A DNA stretch of 6,621 nucleotides from an uncultured Clostridia bacterium (GTDB taxonomy: Bacteria > Bacillota > Clostridia > Oscillospirales > Acutalibacteraceae), in NCBI GenBank assembly GCA_937875885.1, contig CALEIO010000056.1:1-6621 (forward strand). The letters are read 5' to 3'. Below, piece by piece: positions 1-6,621 of this stretch (position 1 is the stretch's first letter; every line of letters begins with the position of its first letter). The translations under genes and the position numbers were made by a program. The notes under the pieces were generated by a model. The model was given only the letters and a program-made list of their open reading frames with translations. It made no database searches and was not told the DNA's origin.

Positions 1-899
1 CGATCTCTCTTGACCTCCGGGAACTCGGGGAGCGAGTCCTGGATACGGTCAAACCACGCGTCGTCAATGACCACGGGCATTACGTTCGGGTCGGGGAAGT
101 AGCGGTAGTCACCCGCGGTCTCCTTGGTTCTCATAGCGTAGCTCTTGCCCTTGATATCGTCCCAACGTCTTGTCTCCTGAACCAGAACCTCTGTGCCGTT
201 TTCGATAGCGTCGATGTGTCTTGCGGTCTCGTACTCGATAGCGCGCTTGATAGCCTCGATGGAGTTCATATTCTTGATTTCTGTTCTTGTGCCCAGGGTG
301 GTATCCCCTTGTTTTCTTATAGACACATTCACGTCACATCGCATAGAGCCCTCCTGCATTCTGCAGTCGGAAATTCCTATATAGCGCATAAGCACGCGCA
401 AAAATTCCACGTATTCCTTTGCCTCTTCCACTGAAGAAATATCAGGTTCACTTACAATCTCAATCAGCGGCACCCCACAGCGGTTATAATCCACCAGACA
501 AGCATCATCTGTGTGAATAAGTTTGCCTGCATCTTCTTCTATCTGGATCCTGGTTATACGGATTCTTTTTTCGGAAGAAAGTTCAAGATATCCATCCTCG
601 CACAAAGGCTTCTGAAGCTGTGTTATCTGGTAAGCTTTTGGCAGGTCCGGGTATGAATAGTTTTTTCTCTCCATTACAGAAACAGGATTTATTCTGCAAT
701 TAAGTGCAATACCCGCCATAACACCAAAGCGCACAGCCTCCTGATTGATAGCAGGAAGTGTACCGGGATGTCCCAGACAAACAGGACAGCAGAGAGTGTT
801 AGGCTCTGCACCGAAAGCAGTACTGCAACCGCAGAAAAGTTTGGTCTTTGTACTGAGCTCAATATGCGTTTCAAGACCTGCTACAAGTTCATAGCTCAC
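1..899 (-). CDS. gatB: Aspartyl/glutamyl-tRNA amidotransferase subunit B, 5' part (runs off left edge)
   Basis: GatB binds the misacylated tRNA and, using ATP, activates the Glu or Asp side chain so that ammonia from GatA can amidate it; it acts in the cytoplasm as part of GatCAB. I translated the strand by hand: 299 complete codons, no stop or frameshift, open at the edge; the family is about 475 residues, so the C-terminal helical and tail (YqeY-like) domains lie outside. Visible landmarks are GLETHIEL (8-15), a cysteine cluster C23/C25/C37/C38/C41 of the kind that binds zinc in some relatives, RKNYSYPDLPKAYQI (78-92), EEDAGK (121-126), DYNRCGVPLIEIVSEPD (137-153), MQEGSMRCDVN (181-191), GTRTEIKN (203-210) and DYRYFPDP (244-251). 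The start is GTG at 899-897, overlapping the gatA stop by 4 nt. A GGGGGTG just upstream could serve as ribosome binding site, and the start matches the family's usual N-terminus. Codon usage switches sharply after residue 200. Identity is secure. Confidence 0.96.
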   Translation of the reverse strand, partial: MSYELVAGLETHIELSTKTKLFCGCSTAFGAEPNTLCCPVCLGHPGTLPAINQEAVRFGVMAGIALNCRINPVSVMERKNYSYPDLPKAYQITQLQKPLCEDGYLELSSEKRIRITRIQIEEDAGKLIHTDDACLVDYNRCGVPLIEIVSEPDISSVEEAKEYVEFLRVLMRYIGISDCRMQEGSMRCDVNVSIRKQGDTTLGTRTEIKNMNSIEAIKRAIEYETARHIDAIENGTEVLVQETRRWDDIKGKSYAMRTKETAGDYRYFPDPNVMPVVIDDAWFDRIQDSLPEFPEVKRD

Positions 900-2350
900 A
901 GAACACACCCCCAGTCCGTTGTACGGAGAAAGTCTGTCTCCTGCTGAAATTTATATGCAAAATTAAGTATGGTTTTTTCATCAAATTTTCTGCCCATAAT
1001 CTGCAGTCCCACAGGAAGATTATGATGGGAATATCCGCAACAAACCGACACCGCAGGGATTCCTGTGATGTTAGCAGGTACAGTACAAACATCTGCCATA
1101 TAAGACTCTACGGGGCTGAGCTTTGTGCCTGTTCTGAAAGCTGTTGTGGGAGATGTGGGAGAAATAATTGCATCGCATTTTTCAAAAGCTTTCTCAAAAG
1201 CTTCACACAAACCTTGTCGCAAAGATTGCGCTTTTTTGTAATAAGCATCGTAGTAACCCTGTGACAGCACATAGGTGCCCATAAGGATTCTGCGCTTCAC
1301 TTCTTCTCCGAAACCCTCACTGCGACTTTTCACCATCATTTCGTGCACAGAATCAAAGTTTTCTACTGTGCGGTGACCGTATCGTATGCCATCGTATCTT
1401 GCAAGGTTTGAAGATGCTTCTGCACAAGCAAGAATATAGTAAGAGGGCAATGCATAATAAATTTCGGGAATATGGAGTGTCACAACATTGACACCCATAG
1501 ATTCAAATATTTTTACAGCCTTATCTATTGCAGTTTTCACTTCAGGAGCAATCCCCTCCATAAGCTCGGTCACCACGCCTATGGTTTTCCCCTTAACGCT
1601 ATCATCAAGGGAATCGTAAGTTTTGGTTTTATACACCTTGTTGCAGGTACTGTCAAGAGGGTCTGCACCTGATATAGCATCAAAAACAACAGCTGCATCT
1701 TCCACCATCTGTGCCATAGGGCCAATCTGGTCAAGACTTGATGCAAAGGCAACAAGTCCGTTTCGGGAAACTGCACCATAGGTAGGTTTAAGACCTATCA
1801 CAGAGCAGAATGATGCAGGCTGACGTACAGAGCCACCTGTGTCGCTTCCCAATGAATAAACAGCCAGATTGCCTGCCACCGCACCGGCACTGCCACCTGA
1901 TGAGCCACCTGTGCTTCTTGTAACATCAAAGGGATTGTGAGCAGCTCCGAAACAGGAAGTTTCGCAGGAGCTTCCCATTGCAAATTCGTCCATATTGGTT
2001 TTGCCCAGAAGCACAGCCCCCTGGGCCTTGAGTCTGCTCCAGACTGTAGCATCATACATAGGCTTGTAGCCTTTGAGCATATTGGAGCAACAAGTGGTTT
2101 CAATATCCCTTGTGGAAATATTATCCTTGAGCGCCATAGGAATGCCTGTAAGCAAACTATAGCCCTCACCTTTCTTAAAAGCTTCATCTGCTCTGTCTGC
2201 TGCAGACAAAGCCTCTTCTCTTGTTATGTTCACATAAGCATTCAGCGCCGCATTGTCACGCTGTATTGAATCGAGATATTTCTCCGCAAGCTCTTTTGCA
2301 CAGATTTCTCTTTTTAGAAGCAGGTTATGAATATAGTCTATTCTTCCCAT
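896..2350 (-). CDS. gatA: Aspartyl/glutamyl-tRNA amidotransferase subunit A (glutaminase subunit)
   Basis: GatA hydrolyses glutamine and supplies ammonia, through a channel, to GatB in the GatCAB complex. The product is a complete amidase-signature protein of 484 residues, the normal family length. Numbered from the chosen ATG, the Ser-cisSer-Lys triad is intact: K75 in GIPMALKDNIS, S150 in the GGSSGGSAG signature, and nucleophile S174 in SDTGGSVRQP. Their spacings match my recollection of the well-studied Staphylococcus enzyme. Other family landmarks are GKTNMDEFAMG, GLKPTYGAVSRNGL, SPTSPTTAF, TVPANITGIPAVS and NLPVGLQIMG near the C-terminus. A TTG two codons upstream (2356) would overlap gatC by 4 nt. 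I prefer ATG at 2350 because GAGAGG then sits 6 nt away, whereas it would abut the TTG. The gene starts 2 nt after the gatC stop and its TGA overlaps the gatB GTG, so translational coupling is likely. Confidence 0.97.
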   Translation of the reverse strand: MGRIDYIHNLLLKREICAKELAEKYLDSIQRDNAALNAYVNITREEALSAADRADEAFKKGEGYSLLTGIPMALKDNISTRDIETTCCSNMLKGYKPMYDATVWSRLKAQGAVLLGKTNMDEFAMGSSCETSCFGAAHNPFDVTRSTGGSSGGSAGAVAGNLAVYSLGSDTGGSVRQPASFCSVIGLKPTYGAVSRNGLVAFASSLDQIGPMAQMVEDAAVVFDAISGADPLDSTCNKVYKTKTYDSLDDSVKGKTIGVVTELMEGIAPEVKTAIDKAVKIFESMGVNVVTLHIPEIYYALPSYYILACAEASSNLARYDGIRYGHRTVENFDSVHEMMVKSRSEGFGEEVKRRILMGTYVLSQGYYDAYYKKAQSLRQGLCEAFEKAFEKCDAIISPTSPTTAFRTGTKLSPVESYMADVCTVPANITGIPAVSVCCGYSHHNLPVGLQIMGRKFDEKTILNFAYKFQQETDFLRTTDWGCVL

Positions 2351-2352
2351 AT

Positions 2353-2631
2353 TCAACCTCTCTTTCTGACAACAAAAAACTCGTCTGTTGTAAGTGCGGA
2401 ATTCTCCAGCACCTGTTTTCTGTCGTAAGAAACCTCAACGGTGTCCTCTCGCACAGGGCAGAAATTCTCTGCAGATTCACTATCTTTAAGCGTACTGCAG
2501 GGGGCATTTCTGACCACATCTGCAAACTCTATCATCTGCTGCAAATCAGAGCTGAACAAAGCATACTCCTCCTCAGTAACGCAGAGCTTTGAAAGTAATG
2601 CAAGATTATCAAATTCTTCTTTTGTTATCAT
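2353..2631 (-). CDS. gatC: Aspartyl/glutamyl-tRNA amidotransferase subunit C
   Basis: GatC is the small subunit that wraps around GatA and stabilises its contact with GatB. The chosen ATG gives 92 residues, close to the usual size of about 95. The N-terminal helices carry the family pattern (ITKEEFDNLALLSKL followed by TEEEYALFSSDLQQMIEF). The middle contains PVREDTV, equivalent to the common 'lREDev' segment, and the C-terminus DEFFVVRKRG resembles the typical 'gyFkVPkv' ending. The frame is open for 13 more codons to 2670, but ATG at 2631 has GGAGGA 4 nt upstream and starts exactly where homologues do, so the longer form is unlikely. It is the first gene of a tight gatC-gatA-gatB set and begins 45 nt after the permease gene. 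Identification rests on motif and context, and the gatA neighbour makes it firm. Confidence 0.94.
   Translation of the reverse strand: MITKEEFDNLALLSKLCVTEEEYALFSSDLQQMIEFADVVRNAPCSTLKDSESAENFCPVREDTVEVSYDRKQVLENSALTTDEFFVVRKRG
2357..2362 (-). promoter_or_regulatory. Shine-Dalgarno for gatA, inside the end of gatC
   Basis: GAGAGG on the minus strand overlaps the last codons of gatC (KRG) and lies 6 nt before ATG 2350. The alternative TTG at 2356 would begin immediately after the motif, too close for normal initiation, so the ATG is preferred. Confidence 0.75.
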
Positions 2632-2676
2632 ACTATCCTCCACGTTCATCAGATATTTTCTGCAAAGCACAAAAAA
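2632..2676. other. 45-nt gap between permease and gatC
   Basis: On the minus strand the permease TAG is followed by a short T-run (TTTTTTG), but no stable inverted repeat precedes it. The best pairing I see is AAAGC with GCTTT across a loop of about 27 nt, which is too weak for an intrinsic terminator. The right part holds the gatC ribosome binding site. No convincing -35/-10 pair is visible in or just upstream of the gap, so read-through from the ABC genes is possible. Confidence 0.6.
2636..2641 (-). promoter_or_regulatory. Shine-Dalgarno for gatC
   Basis: GGAGGA on the minus strand lies 4 nt before ATG 2631. It fixes the gatC start at the position expected from homologues and argues against the 13-codon N-terminal extension that the open frame would allow. 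Confidence 0.88.
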
Positions 2677-5600
2677 CTATTCCACAGATTTAAGGCTTTC
2701 AATCATATCTATCTTCTTGATTCTGAAGGGCATTGCAATATTGACAACTGCCGCAAACACAAAGGTAATCAGGGCAGAGAGTACAAACACCATATAGTGA
2801 ATTTCTCTGCCAAACATAAGCATATCAATCTCGACTGTAGCAATAATAAAGTTAAGAAGCCACACACCCAGCACAAGTCCTGCAGACGTACCCAAAACGG
2901 TAAGCAGGAGATTTTCTCTGTAAATATAGGCAGATGTTTCTGTGCTTCTGAATCCCAAAACTTTCAAAGTAGAAATCTCTCTTTTACGCTCTGCAATATT
3001 AATATTTGTCAGGTTATAAAGCACTACAAAAGCCAAGGCTCCTGCAGAAACAAGCATAACCAGAACAACGTAATTCAAGGAGCTTATCATCTCGCTGAAA
3101 GAGGTTTCAATATCCCCCACAAAGGAAATGCCCATAACACCGGATTTATCGAGAATCTCCACGCCAAGCTCTTTGTCTGTTATCTCTGCAGAATCATCTT
3201 TTCCGCACAGAATCACATTATATTCAGGCTCTTTTTCAAAGTACTCCTTATATACCTGCGGACTCATATATACATATCCGTAAAGATAATTTTCGCAGAT
3301 TCCGTCCACGTTAAGTCTTATCTTTACTCCATCATCTACTACTGCAACCTCGTCACCCACAGATACGCCAAGGCTCTTTGCGAGTTTTTCTGTAAGCACC
3401 ACACCCGTGGAGCTCATCTCAATTTTCTCTGCGCTTTTTCTGTCCTGAAGATGCACAAGTTCAGAGAACTCGCTTACATCCTCAGGCACACAGAGGTAGG
3501 TATCGTCGTAAAAAGCAATATAGTTTGTATTAATTGATACCAGATTCTGTCTGCACAGCACTGCAGTTTCTATTCTGTCATCAGCTGAAAGTTCAGATTT
3601 TACACTCTGAGCTGATTTCCCTGAATCCAGAGCAACAACCGCATCGTAAGTAAAGATTCTGCCAAACTGATTTCCCACCACGTCATTGATGCTTCCGTAA
3701 AGTCCGAATGCAGCCACAACCAACGCTGTACAACCTGCCACACCAAGAACTGTCATAAGAAATCTTGCTTTGTAGCGGAAAATATTGCGGATTGTCACCT
3801 TGGAGAAGAATCCCAGACGCTTCCAGATAAAATCAATGTTTTCAAGGAAAATACGCTTTCCGGGCTTGGGTGCCTTGGGTCGCAACAAAGTTGCGGGAGG
3901 TTTTTTGAGCAGGGAGTTGCAGGTAACAAATGCCACACCTGCTGTGCACAAAAGTGCAACAATGGTTGCAATGATTGATGCTACAACATTAAGCTTCAGT
4001 ATAAGTTCAGGCAAAGATGTGTAAAGCATTCTGTATGCATTGAATACCACATAGGGAATCGTGAATACACCCAGCGCAACTCCCACAGCTGAACCAACAA
4101 TGGTAGCACTTGCACAGTATGCAATATACTTTAACATTATAGAACTCTTTTTGTAGCCGAGAGTTGTAAATGCACCCAAATCCCCTCGTTGCTCTTCGAT
4201 GAGTCTTGTCATTGTGGTAACACATACTAAAACAGCAACCAGCAAAAAGAACACAGGGAACACCTTGCCCACAGCCGTAACTCTGTCTACGTTATCCACA
4301 TAGGTTTTATATCCCGGATTGTTATCTCTTGTATTGCAATACCACTCGGGCTGCGGAATTTTTTCTATTTTTTCTACTGCATCATCCAGCTTTTTCTGGG
4401 CATCAAGGAACTGTGCTTCAGCCTCTGTCTTCTTATCATTGAGTTCTTTTTGTGCATCGTTCAGTTTTTGGGGAGCTTCTTTTTCTTTATTGTTGAGTTC
4501 TGTAAGACCCGAATAATATTCAGCCCATGCAGTATCAATCTCTTTTTGGGCTGCTGACATTTCATCCGCTACCTTGCTCTCTTCTGAATCGAGCTGTGCT
4601 TTTGCCTTTTCTATTTCTGCTTTTCCAAGCTCAAGCTCTTTTTCTTTTTCCTTTATGGTGTCAATGGCCTGCATAAGCTGTGAGGCACCATCTGAAATAA
4701 AAGCATCAATTGCAGCTATCTTTTGAACAAGTGCATTCTTCTGCTCTGCCAAAGCAAGGTACTCTGCATTTTTTTCGAAATCCAAACCCTGCTGTGTGAG
4801 TTTATCTTTTAATTCATCGAGATTTTTTTCTGCATTTTCAAGCTGTGTACGTACCATTTCTCTGAAGCTTTCAGCATACAGCAAAATGCTCTCTATATTG
4901 TCCAGAGTGAGCATATCTTCATCGCCAAAGAAAGATTCCACCAACTCTGCAGAAACACCAAATGTTTCTACAGATGCAAAAATCCTGTCTTTAATTGCTT
5001 TCTTTGCCACTTCAATCTGCTTTTCTCCATCGATAATCAGTGCTTCGTTTTTCTCGATTTCCTGACGGGCAGCTTTCATAAACTTTTCTGCATCTTTTTT
5101 TGCATTCAGCAGCTGACGCTCTCCGTCGGTAATCTGTTTTTTGGCAGATTCAAGGGTAGCATGTGCTTTGCTGATTTCCTCTGCAAGTGCAACATATCCG
5201 TCGTCAATCTTTTTCTGTGCATCGGCTATTTCTTTCTGTGCCTTTGCTTTCTCTTTGTCAAAGGTCGCCTGAGCTTCGTCAACACTTGCTCTGGCTGCAT
5301 CCACATATACTGCAGTAAAGTTTTCCTCACGCAGCTTTGCAGTGTCTTTTACTTTCTCCAGAATCTCATCACGAAGATTCACGTATTCATCGGAATAAGG
5401 CTCAAGTCCTCTGAGTGTGCTGAATGTAACATAAACCTCTGTATATCTTTCAACCAGGAAATTCTCACCCGGAACCATCATATAAGCAGCTACCTTGCCT
5501 GAGCCTACATTTGTAGATCCCAGTTCAAAAGAAATATACAGCGGACTGTCTGCAATACCTACGATTACATATTCTGTATTTTTAAGGCTGTCCCCCAGAT

Positions 5601-6078
5601 TTTCTCCCTCGTTGGGAGAGAAAAAGCTTATGGTATCGCCTAAAGCATAATCGCCAAAAGCATCATTGCCCACAATTATCTCGTTATCCTTTTCGGGGAA
5701 TCTGCCTTCTTTAAGCACCAAGGAATTAATTTCTTTTCCCCTGTAGGCTTCCGGTATAGCAAAAAGACGTACTACACTTCCCGTGTCACCCTTTGTGAGC
5801 ACATCACAAAAGTATGATGGCATTACATCTTCCACACCATCAATTTCCGAAACAGCTTTTACATCTTTTTCGTCAAAACCCACTGTGGATATCAGACGAA
5901 AATCCATAAGATTTGTATCAGCATAAAACTTATCAACAACTGCATACATAGAGGGGGCTGTTGAGTTTATTCCCACAAGGAATCCTACTCCCAGCATTAT
6001 GATGAGCATAATGGAAATAAACCTTGCTTTGGTTTTTCTGATATCTCTTAACATATTTTTCATCAGTATAGAGGACAC
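2677..6078 (-). CDS. Large FtsX/MacB-type ABC transporter permease with extracellular coiled coil
   Basis: Membrane subunit of an ABC module, 1133 residues. Predicted order: short cytoplasmic N-terminus (1-19); TM1 (about 20-38); an outer domain resembling the MacB periplasmic core (about 40-255); a charged Ala/Gln/Lys/Glu-rich coiled coil (about 262-575); a PEWY...NPGY linker (577-590); TM2-4 (about 603-623, 652-680, 695-720); TM5 (about 770-793); a second outer domain (about 800-998); and TM6-8 (about 1002-1022, 1055-1080, 1094-1115). Two FtsX-type cytoplasmic motifs follow TM2 and TM6: EEQRGDLGAFTTLGY (628-642) and ERKREISTLKVLGF (1030-1043). The C-terminus MIESLKSVE is, as I recall, typical of this group. 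GTG at 6078 is chosen because a perfect ribosome binding site lies 9 nt upstream; the in-frame ATG at 6063 would be 24 nt away. The gene directly follows its ATPase. MacB/FtsX relatives export substrates, extract lipoproteins or regulate wall hydrolases; the sequence does not tell which applies. It is not BceB/YxdM-like in layout. Confidence 0.93.
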   Translation of the reverse strand: MSSILMKNMLRDIRKTKARFISIMLIIMLGVGFLVGINSTAPSMYAVVDKFYADTNLMDFRLISTVGFDEKDVKAVSEIDGVEDVMPSYFCDVLTKGDTGSVVRLFAIPEAYRGKEINSLVLKEGRFPEKDNEIIVGNDAFGDYALGDTISFFSPNEGENLGDSLKNTEYVIVGIADSPLYISFELGSTNVGSGKVAAYMMVPGENFLVERYTEVYVTFSTLRGLEPYSDEYVNLRDEILEKVKDTAKLREENFTAVYVDAARASVDEAQATFDKEKAKAQKEIADAQKKIDDGYVALAEEISKAHATLESAKKQITDGERQLLNAKKDAEKFMKAARQEIEKNEALIIDGEKQIEVAKKAIKDRIFASVETFGVSAELVESFFGDEDMLTLDNIESILLYAESFREMVRTQLENAEKNLDELKDKLTQQGLDFEKNAEYLALAEQKNALVQKIAAIDAFISDGASQLMQAIDTIKEKEKELELGKAEIEKAKAQLDSEESKVADEMSAAQKEIDTAWAEYYSGLTELNNKEKEAPQKLNDAQKELNDKKTEAEAQFLDAQKKLDDAVEKIEKIPQPEWYCNTRDNNPGYKTYVDNVDRVTAVGKVFPVFFLLVAVLVCVTTMTRLIEEQRGDLGAFTTLGYKKSSIMLKYIAYCASATIVGSAVGVALGVFTIPYVVFNAYRMLYTSLPELILKLNVVASIIATIVALLCTAGVAFVTCNSLLKKPPATLLRPKAPKPGKRIFLENIDFIWKRLGFFSKVTIRNIFRYKARFLMTVLGVAGCTALVVAAFGLYGSINDVVGNQFGRIFTYDAVVALDSGKSAQSVKSELSADDRIETAVLCRQNLVSINTNYIAFYDDTYLCVPEDVSEFSELVHLQDRKSAEKIEMSSTGVVLTEKLAKSLGVSVGDEVAVVDDGVKIRLNVDGICENYLYGYVYMSPQVYKEYFEKEPEYNVILCGKDDSAEITDKELGVEILDKSGVMGISFVGDIETSFSEMISSLNYVVLVMLVSAGALAFVVLYNLTNINIAERKREISTLKVLGFRSTETSAYIYRENLLLTVLGTSAGLVLGVWLLNFIIATVEIDMLMFGREIHYMVFVLSALITFVFAAVVNIAMPFRIKKIDMIESLKSVE
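4354..5295 (-). other. Region encoding the extracellular coiled coil of the permease
   Basis: Codons 262-575 of the permease encode long helices rich in Ala, Glu, Lys, Gln and Asp with almost no Pro or aromatic residues. The short motif AQK(K/E)(I/L) recurs at residues 280, 287, 510, 542 and 560, and DG-containing turns or heptad breaks occur at 293, 318, 350 and 463. Residues about 362-405 break the pattern and are more hydrophobic, so an antiparallel hairpin with a small tip is plausible. By membrane topology this part should lie outside the cell. The helix and topology calls are mine from composition, not computed. Confidence 0.8.
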
Positions 6079-6112
6079 AGGCAGTCACCTCCTTTTGTTA
6101 TTTGATTTCAAC
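6079..6112. other. 34-nt gap between ATPase and permease
   Basis: This gap holds only the permease ribosome binding site and an A/T-rich leader. There is no hairpin or promoter-like pair, which fits co-transcription of the two ABC subunits. Confidence 0.7.
6085..6094 (-). promoter_or_regulatory. Perfect Shine-Dalgarno for the permease gene
   Basis: Read on the minus strand this is AAGGAGGTGA, a ten-base match to the usual anti-Shine-Dalgarno end of 16S rRNA. The GGAGG core lies 9 nt before the GTG at 6078, and this decides the non-ATG start over the in-frame ATG at 6063. It suggests that translation of the permease starts independently of the upstream ATPase stop. Confidence 0.9.
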
Positions 6113-6621
6113 TTACCATTCTATATCGTCTACACTTACGGGGTTTGCATTTATGGTATCGCTTACAATTTTTCCGCTACCCATCTTGATAACTCTGTCA
6201 GCCATAGGTGTTATTGCGGTGTTATGGGTTATGAGCACAACAGTAAGTCCGTCTTCTCTGGACTTTGCCTGCAGAAGTTTCAGAATATTTCTGCCTGTGT
6301 TGTAATCAAGTGCACCCGTAGGCTCGTCGCAAAGAAGAATTTTCGGACGCTTTGCAAGGGCTCTTGCAATGGAAACCCTCTGCTGCTCACCACCGGAAAG
6401 CTGTGCAGGGAAATTATCCATTCTGTCCTCAAGGCCCACGTTACGCAATGCTTCTGCAGCATCCATAGGCTCTTTGCAAATCTGTGTTGCAAGCTCTACA
6501 TTTTCCTTTGCAGTAAGATTCTGAATCAGATTATAAAACTGAAAAACAAAACCTATCTCGTGTCTGCGGAAAATCACCAGCTCTTTTTCGGAAAGTTTGC
6601 TGATATCTCTGCCGTCAATCA
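6113..6621 (-). CDS. ABC transporter ATP-binding protein, MacB/LolD type (3' part; start lies beyond right edge)
   Basis: Nucleotide-binding subunit that powers the permease encoded immediately downstream. The frame stays open to the window edge (first full codon at 6619), so 168 residues are visible out of the usual 220-250. Present in order are an IDGRDIS strand (residues 1-7 of the visible part), the Q-loop GFVFQFYNL, the ABC signature LSGGEQQRV, Walker [13 protein letters not shown] and the H-loop LITHN. The Walker A P-loop is missing only because it lies upstream. The pattern DEPTGALD plus [15 protein letters not shown] is characteristic of the MacB/LolD/FtsE-like class that partners FtsX-fold permeases. 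The gene ends with TAA at 6115-6113, 34 nt before the permease GTG. An internal GTG at 6577 exists in frame but falls inside the conserved domain, so it is not the real start. All visible catalytic motifs look intact. Confidence 0.95.
   Translation of the reverse strand, partial: IDGRDISKLSEKELVIFRRHEIGFVFQFYNLIQNLTAKENVELATQICKEPMDAAEALRNVGLEDRMDNFPAQLSGGEQQRVSIARALAKRPKILLCDEPTGALDYNTGRNILKLLQAKSREDGLTVVLITHNTAITPMADRVIKMGSGKIVSDTINANPVSVDDIEW

Noticed and set aside
1182..1203. Direct repeat TCAAAAGCTT twice with 12-nt period
   Set aside because: It lies in gatA and encodes the repeated helix residues AFEKAFEK; two copies in coding DNA are explained by the protein and do not form an array or binding site.
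1798..2187. 129-codon minus-strand frame overlapping gatA
   Set aside because: An alternative frame inside gatA, where the real frame carries all the amidase catalytic motifs. The product has no recognisable features.
2353..2670. Longer gatC beginning at 2670 (105 residues)
   Set aside because: The extra 13 residues have no homologue-like sequence, and the strong GGAGGA at 2636-2641 clearly serves the ATG at 2631.
2695..2712. Possible -10 element TATGAT for a gatC promoter in the end of the permease gene
   Set aside because: No acceptable -35 hexamer lies 16-18 nt upstream, and the nearby TTGTCA is at the wrong distance. A lone AT-rich hexamer is not enough.
2797..3537. 246-codon open frame on the plus strand, opposite the permease gene
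   Set aside because: It lies entirely antisense to a well-supported permease frame, its product is rich in His, Cys, Asn and Lys without any domain pattern, and I see no ribosome binding site. It is a mirror effect of codon bias on the other strand.
5161..5502. 113-codon Cys/Phe-rich open frame on the plus strand
   Set aside because: Antisense to the coiled-coil coding region; the low-complexity coil produces stop-free opposite frames. No motif or start signal was found.
6113..6577. Short ATPase of 154 residues starting at 6577
   Set aside because: The frame is open to the right edge and the upstream codons encode conserved ABC sequence (IDGRDIS), so the apparent start is an internal codon of a gene cut by the window.

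Overview
The window is a densely coded stretch of bacterial chromosome in which every gene I can support lies on the minus strand. It most resembles a low-to-mid GC, Gram-positive Clostridia/Firmicutes genome, probably of the Ruminococcaceae/Oscillospiraceae or Lachnospiraceae kind. The reasons are strong purine-rich ribosome binding sites, use of GTG starts, a gatC-gatA-gatB operon, and a very large FtsX-type permease with an extracellular coiled coil, a type I associate with gut Firmicutes. The genus cannot be fixed from the sequence.

Layout in transcription order (right to left). From 6621 to 6113 is the 3' part of a MacB/LolD-type ABC ATPase whose Walker A end lies outside the window. After 34 nt and a perfect Shine-Dalgarno comes its partner permease (6078-2677, 1133 residues): two FtsX-like membrane modules, eight predicted membrane helices and a roughly 310-residue coiled coil outside the membrane. 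After only 45 nt, with no convincing terminator, come gatC (2631-2353), gatA (2350-896) and gatB (899 to the left edge, open). These encode the three subunits of the tRNA-dependent Asp/Glu amidotransferase. gatC/gatA are 2 nt apart and gatA/gatB overlap by 4 nt.

How they work together. GatC, GatA and GatB form one enzyme that converts misacylated Glu-tRNA(Gln) and/or Asp-tRNA(Asn) into Gln-tRNA(Gln)/Asn-tRNA(Asn). The ATPase and permease form an ABC module of the MacB/FtsX superfamily, whose members usually transmit mechanical force across the membrane or export lipophilic or peptide substrates. Its substrate or partner cannot be read from this window, and I see no functional link to gatCAB beyond possible co-transcription.

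The least ordinary signal is inside gatB. At about position 300 codon usage changes abruptly: third-position GC is about 40% over the first 200 codons and about 73% over the next 99, by my hand count, with no break in reading frame. This suggests a recombinant (mosaic) gatB or an assembly junction. I did not find an undescribed defence, mobile or RNA system here. There are no tRNA or rRNA genes, CRISPR arrays, insertion sequences or long non-coding stretches.
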